From BMS3Bbin07 sp036244995 (GTDB lineage: Bacteria > Nitrospirota > Thermodesulfovibrionia > Thermodesulfovibrionales > JdFR-85), in the NCBI GenBank assembly GCA_036244995.1, contig BTTF01000119.1, positions 1-5,431 of the forward strand: DNA of 5,431 nt, in the 5' to 3' direction. The notes beneath the pieces were generated by a model. The model had not been told where the DNA came from. It ran no database searches and saw only the letters and a program-made list of their open reading frames with translations. This document shows, piece by piece, positions 1 through 5,102 of this stretch. The translations under genes were made by a program, and so were the position numbers. Positions within the stretch are counted from its first letter, which is position 1. Every line of letters starts with the position of its first letter.

Positions 1-74
1 AGCCCACAGGGAGGGGGTTAGTCCTAAAACAAGAAACTCATTGATTGAGATTTGCTGAAAATTCGATTGTATTT

Positions 75-95
75 CAGGCCTCTTAGGCCTGTTTT
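75..95 (+). terminator. Candidate short intrinsic terminator
   Basis: CAGGCCT (75-81) and AGGCCTG (85-91) form a perfect 7-bp stem around a 3-base CTT loop, followed by TTTT (92-95). This is the shape of a small Rho-independent terminator for a gene ending left of the window. The stem and T-run are short. No coding sequence can be supported in bases 1-74, so the gene it would end is unseen. It also lies just outside the left edge of the repeat array and could mark a repeat boundary. Confidence 0.4.
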
Positions 96-118
96 ACGAG
101 CTTATGGGATGACTGTGA

Positions 119-196
119 TTAAAACTCGGGTTATTGATCAAGTTCAATGTTGAATTAGTAAGAAACGGTATTACACTTATAGTAAATAATCTGTAA
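119..196 (+). pseudogene. 3'-terminal fragment of a GxxExxY gene (copy A)
   Basis: Read in frame, this gives LKLGLLIKFNVELVRNGITL and then IVNNL before TAA. It corresponds to residues 102-125 of the intact protein with conservative changes (Ile-Lys to Val-Arg). It has no start codon, and an in-frame TGA lies immediately upstream (116-118), so it cannot make the family protein. It is a remnant of a diverged sister copy or a non-autonomous repeat derived from one. Confidence 0.75.
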
Positions 197-280
197 ACTT
201 TGCGAGCTTGGCGACTTAGCGAGAAAAAGGTAGTGTAATTGACGGAAAATGTCTCTCGCAAAGGCGCAAAGAACGCTAAG
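119..280 (+). repeat. Repeat unit A: GxxExxY gene tail plus hairpin
   Basis: First tail-plus-hairpin unit. Bases 119-196 match the 3' end of the intact gene at 461-838 and, read in its frame, give a near-identical C-terminus ending at TAA 194-196. An inverted repeat follows: left arm 198-224 and right arm 254-280, each 27 bases, built from CTTnGCG blocks spaced 8-9 bases, with a spacer carrying TAGTGTAATTGACGGAAAAT. The arms pair imperfectly. The right arm is identical to that of the copy at 896-922. Left of about 116 the similarity stops, so this is the outer edge of the array. Confidence 0.85.
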
Positions 281-288
281 AAATATGA

Positions 289-372
289 ACGGGATTAAAC
301 CTTGGGTTATTGATCAATTTCAATGTTGAATTAGTAAGAAACGGTATAACTCGTATAGTAAATAATCTGTAG
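289..372 (+). pseudogene. 3'-terminal fragment of a GxxExxY gene (copy B)
   Basis: The frame reads TGLNLGLLINFNVELVRNGI then TRIVNNL and TAG (370-372), matching residues 99-125 of the intact neighbour. Differences are mostly synonymous or conservative. An in-frame TGA (286-288) precedes it and there is no start codon, so it is not a functional gene. In VELVRN it agrees with copy A rather than with the intact gene. Confidence 0.75.
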
Positions 373-456
373 ACTTTGCGAGCTTGGCGCCTTAGCGAGA
401 AAAAGGTAGTGTAATTGATGGAAAATAACTCTCGCAAAGGCGCAAAGGCCGCTAAG
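289..456 (+). repeat. Repeat unit B: GxxExxY gene tail plus hairpin
   Basis: Second unit, offset 176 bases from unit A. The tail (289-372) is followed by left arm 374-400 and right arm 430-456, with a spacer containing TAGTGTAATTGATGGAAAAT. The right arm differs slightly from the others (GGCC in place of GAAC). It ends four bases before the ATG of the intact GxxExxY gene, so the repeat supplies that gene's whole leader. The 5' junction of the tail sits directly on the ATATGAA that follows the right arm of unit A. Confidence 0.85.
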
Positions 457-460
457 AAAA

Positions 461-838
461 ATGAATGAAAATGAAATATCCAGGATTATTGTTAATAACA
501 GTTTTAAAATACATAAAACATTAGGACCGGGGTTGTTAGAATCTGTTTATGAAGAAGTATTATTTTATGAGTTGCTGAAAAATAATCTGAAGTGCGAACG
601 GCAAGTTGGAATACCTGTGATATATGAAAGTATCAAAATGGATATTGGATTTAGAGCTGACCTGATTGTAGAGGACAAGGTTATAATCGAATTAAAATCT
701 GTCGAAAATATTATGCCTGTTCATAAAAAACAACTTTTAACATACCTGAAATTAACGGGATTTAAACTTGGTTTATTGATCAATTTCAATGTTGAATTAA
801 TAAAAAACGGTATTACACGTATTGTAAATAATCTGTAG
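461..838 (+). CDS. GxxExxY family protein (PD-(D/E)XK nuclease-like)
   Basis: A 125-residue protein, the usual full length of this small family. The family-naming motif is GLLESVY, with G24, E27 and Y30. The nuclease-like core is visible as D67 in RADLIV followed by E77 and K79 in IIELKSV, the D-(x9)-E-x-K pattern of the PD-(D/E)XK fold; Q91 and Y95 in QLLTYL are also typical. The family is known from sequence, and its biochemical role is not established as far as I know. No signal peptide or membrane segment is seen, so it is probably cytoplasmic. ATG 461 gives the usual family N-terminus (MNENEIS) but has no clear Shine-Dalgarno: the leader is the end of the 27-base repeat arm (430-456) plus AAAA. 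The gene is visibly more AT-rich than the sugar genes to its right. Tail-only copies of it lie on both sides, which suggests a mobile or repeat-borne gene rather than part of the polysaccharide operon. Confidence 0.9.
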   Translation: MNENEISRIIVNNSFKIHKTLGPGLLESVYEEVLFYELLKNNLKCERQVGIPVIYESIKMDIGFRADLIVEDKVIIELKSVENIMPVHKKQLLTYLKLTGFKLGLLINFNVELIKNGITRIVNNL

Positions 839-839
839 A

Positions 840-922
840 CTTTGCGAACCTGGCGCCTTTGCGAGAAAAAGGTAGTGTAATTGATGGAAAATGTCTCTCG
901 CAAAGGCGCAAAGAACGCTAAG
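840..922 (+). repeat. Long inverted repeat after the GxxExxY stop codon (unit C)
   Basis: Left arm 840-866 begins one base after the TAG stop (836-838), and right arm 896-922 closes the inverted repeat. Both are 27 bases made of CTTnGCG-type blocks. The spacer contains TAGTGTAATTGATGGAAAAT, as in units A and B. As RNA it could form a long imperfect hairpin right behind the gene. No T-run follows, so it is not an obvious intrinsic terminator, though it could stabilise the 3' end. Confidence 0.85.
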
Positions 923-930
923 AAATATGA

Positions 931-1014
931 ATGGGATTAAAACTTGGGTTGTTGGTTAATTTCAATGTTGAATTAATAAAAAACGGTATTACACGTATTG
1001 TAAATAATCTGTAG
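931..1014 (+). pseudogene. 3'-terminal fragment of a GxxExxY gene (copy D)
   Basis: The frame reads MGLKLGLLVNFNVELIKNGI then TRIVNNL and TAG (1012-1014), almost identical to the C-terminus of the intact protein. The codon that is ACG in copy B is ATG here, so a 27-codon frame is formally open, but it has no core domain and no ribosome site and is most likely a remnant. Its 5' part (GGATTAAAA, CTTGGG) resembles copy B, while its 3' part matches the intact gene base for base, suggesting a recombinant. Confidence 0.7.
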
Positions 1015-1042
1015 ACTTAGCGTTCTTTGCGCCTTTGCGAGA
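931..1042 (+). repeat. Repeat unit D: GxxExxY gene tail plus single repeat arm
   Basis: Offset 176 bases from the tail of the intact gene. The tail (931-1014) is followed by one arm at 1016-1042. This arm is the exact reverse complement of the right arms of units A and C and is not a copy of their left arms, so an arm has been inverted or converted here. No right arm follows. The spacer start (GTAGTGTAA) is kept, then the sequence diverges. Confidence 0.8.
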
Positions 1043-1075
1043 AAAAAGTAGTGTAAAGAAACGTCTTTCAAAGTT

Positions 1076-1102
1076 CTTTGCGAACTTGGCGCCTTTGCGA
1101 GA
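1076..1102 (+). repeat. Solitary 27-base repeat arm at the array's right edge
   Basis: A further arm in the left-arm orientation, nearly identical to 840-866, with CTTTGCG at 1076-1082 and GCGAGA at the end. It lies in the same orientation as the arm at 1016-1042, so the two form a direct repeat and not a hairpin. The array ends here, 13 bases before the start codon of the glycosyltransferase gene. Confidence 0.8.
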
Positions 1103-1115
1103 AAATGGATATCTT

Positions 1116-2351
1116 TTGAATATTTTGCTTTTATCCAGATATTTCCCCCCAGAAATAGGCACGGCAGCAAACCTGTTTTATGAACTGGCAAAGGGGTTGG
1201 CTGACAGGGGGCACAGTGTAAATGTTGTTACCGGTTTTCCCTGGTATAACCTGAAGTCCATTCCTGATAAATACCGGGGCAGGCTCTTTATGAAGGAAGA
1301 TATGAGCGGAGTTCGAGTTACACGGCTGGCTTTCCCGGTATTTGGTCCACAAAAAATAAAACTTGCCGTCGGACACCTGACCGCTCCTCTTACCTCCTTT
1401 TTGGGGGGACTCCTTTCGGAGAAGCCTGATGTTGTATTCATATACTCTCCCCCGTTATTCATGGGAATATCGGGATGGCTGCTGAATCTCTTCAAGGGGG
1501 TTCCGTTTATCATGGGGGTACAGGACCTGCACCCGCAGTGTTATATAGACCAGGGATTACTGAAAAACAGGCTGCTGATATATCTTCTTGAGGCCCTTGA
1601 GAAGTTTTGCTATAGGAGGTCGTCACTCATTACAGTTCATTCCGGGGGTAACAGGAGACATATTGTTGACATAAAGGGGATTGATGAAGAAAAGGTCAAG
1701 GTTCTTTCCAATTGGATAGACACGGATGAGATGAGACCACTGCCGAGAGATAACGAATTTTCCGAAAAGTACAATCTTAACGGGAAATTTATTGTTGGCT
1801 ATGCAGGGACGTTGGGGATGTCTCAGGGGCTTCTGAGTGTAATTGAGGCTGCAAGGATTTTAAGAGACAGGAACGGGATCGAGTTTTTTATTGTCGGTAA
1901 CGGTATAGAGAAAGAGAACCTGGAAAGCAGGGTAAAGGAATATGATTTGAAGAATGTAAGGTTTCTTGGAATGCAGCCGAAGTCTGTCTATCCATATGTA
2001 GTCGCCTCTTCGGATGTGGGATTGGTAACTCTGAACAGCAGGGTTAGAACTCCTGTAATACCGTCAAAGATACTGAGCCTTATGGCAGCAGCCAGACCGG
2101 TACTTGCAAGCATGCCACTTGACGGTGATGCCCCGAAGTTGATCAGAAAGTCCGTATGTGGTATATGTATCGGTCCTGAAGACCCTGAGTTGCTGGCTGA
2201 AAAGATTCTTTTTCTTGCAGATAATCCTGACATTTGTGCGGATTTTTCAAGGCAGGGCCGGGGATTTGTTGTCCGTGAGATGTCTCTCCGGAAGGCGGTT
2301 GCAGAATTAGAGGAGTATATTAAAAGCACGATAGGGAAGGGACAATCATGA
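1116..2351 (+). CDS. Glycosyltransferase family 4, WbuB/WcaI type
   Basis: A 411-residue GT-B glycosyltransferase that transfers a sugar from a nucleotide donor onto a growing, probably lipid-linked, glycan at the inner face of the cytoplasmic membrane. TTG 1116 is chosen as start because it gives (M)NILLLSRYFPPEIGTAA, the standard N-terminal first strand and glycine loop of WbuB-like enzymes. The frame stays open back to TTG 1035, but those 27 codons merely translate the repeat arms. A weak TGGA lies 6 bases before 1116. Other family marks, numbered from this start, are VQDLHPQ (135-141), NWID (199-202), VGYAGTLGMSQGL (227-239) and PSKILSLMAAARPVLAS (316-332) in the C-terminal donor domain. 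The first Glu of the classical E-x7-E motif is not present in that last stretch, as in some WcaI-like relatives. The stop overlaps the wecB start in ATGA, so the two are translationally coupled. Donor and acceptor sugars cannot be told from sequence. Confidence 0.9.
   Translation: MNILLLSRYFPPEIGTAANLFYELAKGLADRGHSVNVVTGFPWYNLKSIPDKYRGRLFMKEDMSGVRVTRLAFPVFGPQKIKLAVGHLTAPLTSFLGGLLSEKPDVVFIYSPPLFMGISGWLLNLFKGVPFIMGVQDLHPQCYIDQGLLKNRLLIYLLEALEKFCYRRSSLITVHSGGNRRHIVDIKGIDEEKVKVLSNWIDTDEMRPLPRDNEFSEKYNLNGKFIVGYAGTLGMSQGLLSVIEAARILRDRNGIEFFIVGNGIEKENLESRVKEYDLKNVRFLGMQPKSVYPYVVASSDVGLVTLNSRVRTPVIPSKILSLMAAARPVLASMPLDGDAPKLIRKSVCGICIGPEDPELLAEKILFLADNPDICADFSRQGRGFVVREMSLRKAVAELEEYIKSTIGKGQS
2337..2342 (+). 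promoter_or_regulatory. Ribosome binding site of wecB
   Basis: AAGGGA within a purine-rich stretch, 5 bases before ATG 2348. It lies inside the last codons of the glycosyltransferase gene. With the 4-base ATGA overlap it fixes the wecB start and supports coupled translation. Confidence 0.7.
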
Positions 2352-3472
2352 AAAAGATACTTGCCGTATTTGGTACCCGGCCTGAAGCAATAAAACTGGC
2401 CCCTGTAATCCTGCAATTGCAGAAAACCCCTGGTGTTCAGATGAGAGTTTGTGTTACGGCCCAGCATCGCCATATGCTCGATCAGGTTCTGGCCCTCTTT
2501 GATATTGTGCCTGACATTGATCTTGACCTTATGAAACCGGATCAGTCCCTGGCAGAACTGACAGGCAGGGTTGTCAGCGGGCTTGACGGGGTTTTTAAAA
2601 AAGAAAGACCGGATGTAGTGCTGATCCAGGGTGATACTACAACGGTCATGGCTGCTTCAATGGCAGCCTTTTACAATAAGATACCGGTGGGACATGTTGA
2701 GGCAGGACTGCGTTCGAATAATTTATATTCTCCCTTTCCCGAAGAGATGAACCGAAGGATTACCTCTGTATTTGCCCGCTTCCATTTCGCTCCTACAAAA
2801 AATGCCAAAGATGCCCTGCTAAGAGAACACATTCCTGAAGACAGGATATTTGTGACAGGTAACACGGTGATAGATGCCCTGAATATGATATTGCAGAAAT
2901 CGATGCCGCGAGTTGTTACAGAGATATTAAGTAAGGCGGGAGTCAATGGAAATGGCAAAAAACGCAGGATGATTCTTGTTACCGCACACAGACGGGAGAA
3001 TTTTGGAAAAAGTTTTGAGAATATATGCTACGGTCTGAAAAAACTGGTTGAACGTAACCCGGATATTGTTATTGTTTATCCAGTGCATTTGAACCCTAAT
3101 GTTCAGGAACCGGTAACCCGTATTTTGCAGGGGCAGGAAAGGGTGTTACTCATGGAGCCGGTAGAGTATGATGCCATGGCACATTTAATGAACTCTGCCT
3201 CGATCATACTGACTGATTCAGGCGGCATTCAGGAGGAAGCCCCCACGCTGGGCAAACCGGCTCTGGTTATGCGGGTTGAGACCGAACGGCCCGAGGGAAT
3301 CGAGGCCGGGACTGCAAAGCTGGTGGGACCTTATGCTGACAGGATTGTGGAAGAAACCGAGCGTTTACTGAGGGACAGGGATGCCTATGAAGAGATGGCT
3401 GTTGCCGTCAGTCCATATGGAGACGGAAGGGCTGCAGAAAGAATTGTACAGATACTCCTTTCAGCAAGGTAG
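2348..3472 (+). CDS. wecB: UDP-N-acetylglucosamine 2-epimerase (non-hydrolysing)
   Basis: A 374-residue cytoplasmic enzyme that interconverts UDP-GlcNAc and UDP-ManNAc, feeding ManNAc or ManNAcA into surface glycans. Length and motifs match the WecB/MnaA family throughout: GTRPEAIKLAP at 9-19 with R11 and K16, QGDTTT with D96, HVEAGLR with E118, SPFPEEMNRR with E132, VTAHRRENFG with H214, YPVHLNPNV at 244-252, and the C-terminal nucleotide-binding signature SGGIQEEAPTLGKP (291-304) followed by ERPEGIEAGT. By alignment with the E. coli enzyme these are the conserved catalytic and UDP-binding residues, and none is missing. VMRVETERPE is a slight variant of the usual RDTTERPE. The gene overlaps the upstream glycosyltransferase by 4 bases and has a good ribosome site, so it is the second gene of an operon. 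A UDP-ManNAc dehydrogenase (wecC) is not in the window, so whether ManNAc or its uronic acid is the end product is open. Confidence 0.96.
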   Translation: MKKILAVFGTRPEAIKLAPVILQLQKTPGVQMRVCVTAQHRHMLDQVLALFDIVPDIDLDLMKPDQSLAELTGRVVSGLDGVFKKERPDVVLIQGDTTTVMAASMAAFYNKIPVGHVEAGLRSNNLYSPFPEEMNRRITSVFARFHFAPTKNAKDALLREHIPEDRIFVTGNTVIDALNMILQKSMPRVVTEILSKAGVNGNGKKRRMILVTAHRRENFGKSFENICYGLKKLVERNPDIVIVYPVHLNPNVQEPVTRILQGQERVLLMEPVEYDAMAHLMNSASIILTDSGGIQEEAPTLGKPALVMRVETERPEGIEAGTAKLVGPYADRIVEETERLLRDRDAYEEMAVAVSPYGDGRAAERIVQILLSAR

Positions 3473-3485
3473 CATTATAATCAAA

Positions 3486-3503
3486 TATTATAGTATTATA
3501 ATA
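3486..3503. repeat. A/T-only inverted repeat after wecB
   Basis: TATTATA (3486-3492) and TATAATA (3497-3503) are inverted around GTAT. The stem is A/T only and would be weak, so it is a poor terminator. It contains a TATAAT string, and another lies at 3514-3519, but neither has a recognisable -35 element at the right distance. Confidence 0.35.
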
Positions 3504-3555
3504 GTGCGATAAGTATAATACACTGTGGTCTCTGTCGCAGTTCCATATTTCTGTT

Positions 3556-3632
3556 ATTCCCCGGAAAGCGTTCGGGGAATCTTTCATGTGATCCCGAACA
3601 AGTCGAAGGTTTCCCCGAAAGCATTCGGGGAA
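3556..3632. repeat. Pair of related GC-rich hairpins (CCCCGAAAGCnTTCGGGG type)
   Basis: Two versions of the same palindromic element. The first pairs ATTCCCCG (3556-3563) with CGGGGAAT (3573-3580). The second pairs TTCCCCGAA (3611-3619) with TTCGGGGAA (3624-3632) around AGCA. They lie in direct order, separated by about 30 bases containing ATCCCGAACAAGTCG. Neither is followed by a T-run, so they look like dispersed extragenic palindromes and not terminators. They fill the gap between wecB and the SDR epimerase gene. Confidence 0.7.
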
Positions 3633-3665
3633 CAACACCGAAAATAAAGATACAATTTTTAAACG

Positions 3666-3687
3666 CCCTGCGGTTTCTGCCGTAGGG
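3666..3687. repeat. Hairpin in the leader of the SDR epimerase gene
   Basis: CCCTGCGG (3666-3673) pairs with CCGTAGGG (3680-3687) as an 8-bp stem with one G-T wobble and a TTTCTG loop. It lies 39 bases before the GTG start. With no T-run after it, it could be a leader RNA structure or another small extragenic palindrome. Confidence 0.45.
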
Positions 3688-3713
3688 GTACTAAATATGA
3701 TTAAACATTGAAC

Positions 3714-3720
3714 GGGGAGG
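3714..3720 (+). promoter_or_regulatory. Strong ribosome binding site deciding a GTG start
   Basis: GGGGAGG, 6 bases before GTG 3727. The nearby ATG at 3725 is in another frame that stops after 15 codons, and the coding frame is closed upstream by TGA 3709-3711, so GTG 3727 is the well-supported start. Confidence 0.8.
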
Positions 3721-3726
3721 TTTAAT

Positions 3727-4863
3727 GTGGATGTTCACGAAAAAAGAATTGCCCTTGTGGATAATTATTTAGACCGGGTTTACCTTGAGGATGAGGTTTC
3801 GGATTACTATTCAGGGAGAACCGTCCTGGTTACCGGTGGTGCAGGGGCCATTGGAAGCAATCTTGTTATTGCACTTTCAAGTCTGGTAGGTGATGACGGT
3901 AAGGTACTGGTTCTGGATAATCTCTCAGCTATAAAGACGAGAGATCCATGGAATATCACGCCACTGCCTAACGTCATGTTTGTGCTTGGAGATGTGCGAA
4001 GTGACGTGGATTTAAAGAGGGTATTTAAGGAGGAACCAGGCATTGTCTTTCATTTAGCCGCCTTTTTTGCCAACCAGAACTCTATTGACTATTCCGAAAC
4101 ATCGGCAGAGGTGGATGTAATCGGACAGATAAAACTGCTTGAATACTCAAAAATATCCGGTCTGGAAAAGTTTGTATACGCTTCGAGCGGCTGCGCTATT
4201 TATGGAGCATATCCCGAACTTCCCATAAAGGAAGAATTTATTTCCTTGCACCTTACAACTCCATACCAGATAAACAAGATGACGGGAGAGATGTATTGTA
4301 ATTTTTATAACCATCACTATGGCTTGCCTACTGTAAACTGCCGTTTTTTCAATTCCTATGGGCCTGGTGAAGTACCCGGACAGTACAGGAATGTTATCCC
4401 TAACTTTATTTACTGGGCCATGAAGGGCTTCCCGCTCCCTGTTACAGGAACGGGAGAAGAGACCAGGGATTTTACCTATGTATTAGACCTTGTGCAGGGA
4501 TTGATAAAAGCCGGTTTTTATTCAACTGCAATAGGTGAAAATTTCAATCTGGCCTCTGGAAGAGAGATAAAAATCAAGGATCTGGTTAAAAAGGTTAATG
4601 AGGCGACTGATAATAAAGCGGATGTTATTTTTAAGGAACGCCGGAAGTGGGATACCAAACCGAGACTTCTGGCTTCAATAGACAAGGCCAGGCAACTGAT
4701 AGGCTATGAGCCTGTTGTTGATTTTGAAGAAGGATTTCAGAGAAACATTGAATGGTTTAGAGACAACTGGGAAAAGATAGAAGCAGTTGCCGACTTCCCC
4801 CCCGGTATGAGCAGTGCGGTCAGAGGGGTAAAAGGCATATGCAACGCCGGAGTAAGGTCCTGA
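3727..4863 (+). CDS. NAD-dependent sugar epimerase/dehydratase (extended SDR)
   Basis: A 378-residue cytoplasmic enzyme acting on a nucleotide sugar. After about 30 extra N-terminal residues comes the Rossmann domain: TGGAGAIG (36-43) binds the dinucleotide, DN at 64-65 ends strand two, GDV is at 88-90 and HLAA at 109-112. The active site shows YASSGCAIYG (151-160) with the catalytic Ser, and YQINK with Y180 and K184 as the Y-x3-K pair. RFFNSYGPGEVPGQYRNVIP (207-226) and GTGEETRDFTYVLD (241-254) are substrate-domain marks of the UDP-glucose 4-epimerase/dTDP-glucose dehydratase class. The last ~28 residues extend past the usual fold. Sequence alone does not separate 4-epimerase, 4,6-dehydratase or decarboxylase activity; the SSGCAIYG type leans towards an epimerase. 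The gene lies 254 bases after wecB, is preceded by hairpins, and either joins that operon or has its own promoter. It probably provides a second sugar donor for the same glycan. Confidence 0.92.
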   Translation: MDVHEKRIALVDNYLDRVYLEDEVSDYYSGRTVLVTGGAGAIGSNLVIALSSLVGDDGKVLVLDNLSAIKTRDPWNITPLPNVMFVLGDVRSDVDLKRVFKEEPGIVFHLAAFFANQNSIDYSETSAEVDVIGQIKLLEYSKISGLEKFVYASSGCAIYGAYPELPIKEEFISLHLTTPYQINKMTGEMYCNFYNHHYGLPTVNCRFFNSYGPGEVPGQYRNVIPNFIYWAMKGFPLPVTGTGEETRDFTYVLDLVQGLIKAGFYSTAIGENFNLASGREIKIKDLVKKVNEATDNKADVIFKERRKWDTKPRLLASIDKARQLIGYEPVVDFEEGFQRNIEWFRDNWEKIEAVADFPPGMSSAVRGVKGICNAGVRS

Positions 4864-4886
4864 ATTATGAATAAGAAGTAACAAAA

Positions 4887-4928
4887 GGGGACAGGCTACT
4901 TTTTAAGCTCAATCATCCCCCAGCCTGT
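4887..4928. repeat. Dispersed-repeat-like motif with ACAGGCT/AGCCTGT inverted repeat
   Basis: GGGGACAGGCTACTTTTT starts at 4887. Its ACAGGCT (4891-4897) recurs inverted as AGCCTGT at 4922-4928. From memory, this type of string (AAAAAGTAGCCTGTCCCC on the other strand) is scattered in many genomes and often sits near REP-associated tyrosine transposase genes. No such transposase gene is visible here. It lies 24 bases after the SDR epimerase stop. Confidence 0.45.
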
Positions 4929-4966
4929 TTGACTGCCCGCTTGATAGCTTGCCTGCTTACCCCACC

Positions 4967-4996
4967 TTGACAGCATATCGAAACAAATTTTATAAT
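4967..4996 (+). promoter_or_regulatory. Consensus sigma70-type promoter for the 5103 gene
   Basis: TTGACA (4967-4972) and TATAAT (4991-4996) match the consensus at all 12 positions with an 18-base spacer. Transcription would start near 5003 and give a leader of about 100 bases before TTG 5103. It points away from the sugar operon and into the partial gene at the right edge, which suggests that gene is a separate transcription unit. Chance occurrence in AT-rich DNA is possible but less likely given the perfect hexamers and position. Confidence 0.7.
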
Positions 4997-5091
4997 CTAC
5001 CGAATCTAGGGATGCAGCATATCTTTGGATAATAGCATTAAAAGAGGGGACTGTAATAAGCATTCCGGGGTTTAAACTTAAATAATAATTC

Positions 5092-5095
5092 AAGG
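5092..5095 (+). promoter_or_regulatory. Ribosome binding site for the TTG start at 5103
   Basis: AAGG, 7 bases before TTG 5103. The frame is closed upstream by TAA 5079-5081 and contains no ATG or GTG between that stop and the hydrophobic segment, so TTG with this modest site is the best start. Confidence 0.5.
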
Positions 5096-5102
5096 TACGA
5101 GT

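Noticed and set aside
1..74. Possible C-terminus of a gene entering from the left
   Set aside because: Two frames stay open for only about 13 and 18 codons and neither shows a recognisable ending, so no gene can be supported.
840..922. Intrinsic terminator behind the GxxExxY gene
   Set aside because: The stem is long and imperfect with a ~29-base spacer, and no T-run follows the right arm.
116..1105. CRISPR array
   Set aside because: The repeats are long inverted repeats plus gene fragments at 176-base spacing, and the intervening sequences are themselves repeated, unlike unique spacers of ~30-40 bases. No cas gene is present.
973..1191. Minus-strand frame of 72 codons
   Set aside because: Much of it translates the CTTnGCG repeat arms in reverse (LAKA-QRTL type residues), and the rest overlaps the well-supported glycosyltransferase gene.
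2671..2958. Minus-strand frame within wecB (and similar ones at 1131-1513, 1988-2473, 3807-4043)
   Set aside because: They lie opposite strongly conserved coding sequence and show no family features, so they are chance frames.
3486..3519. Promoter from the TATAAT strings after wecB
   Set aside because: No -35-like sequence at 16-19 bases upstream of either string. The stretch is simply A/T rich.
4896..5093. Minus-strand frame of 65 codons right of the SDR gene
   Set aside because: It would need a TTG start with no ribosome site, the frame stays open a little further upstream without a better start, no family is recognisable, and it contains the consensus promoter of the rightward gene. A remnant of a lost gene cannot be excluded, since its stop lies in the GGGGACAGGCT motif.
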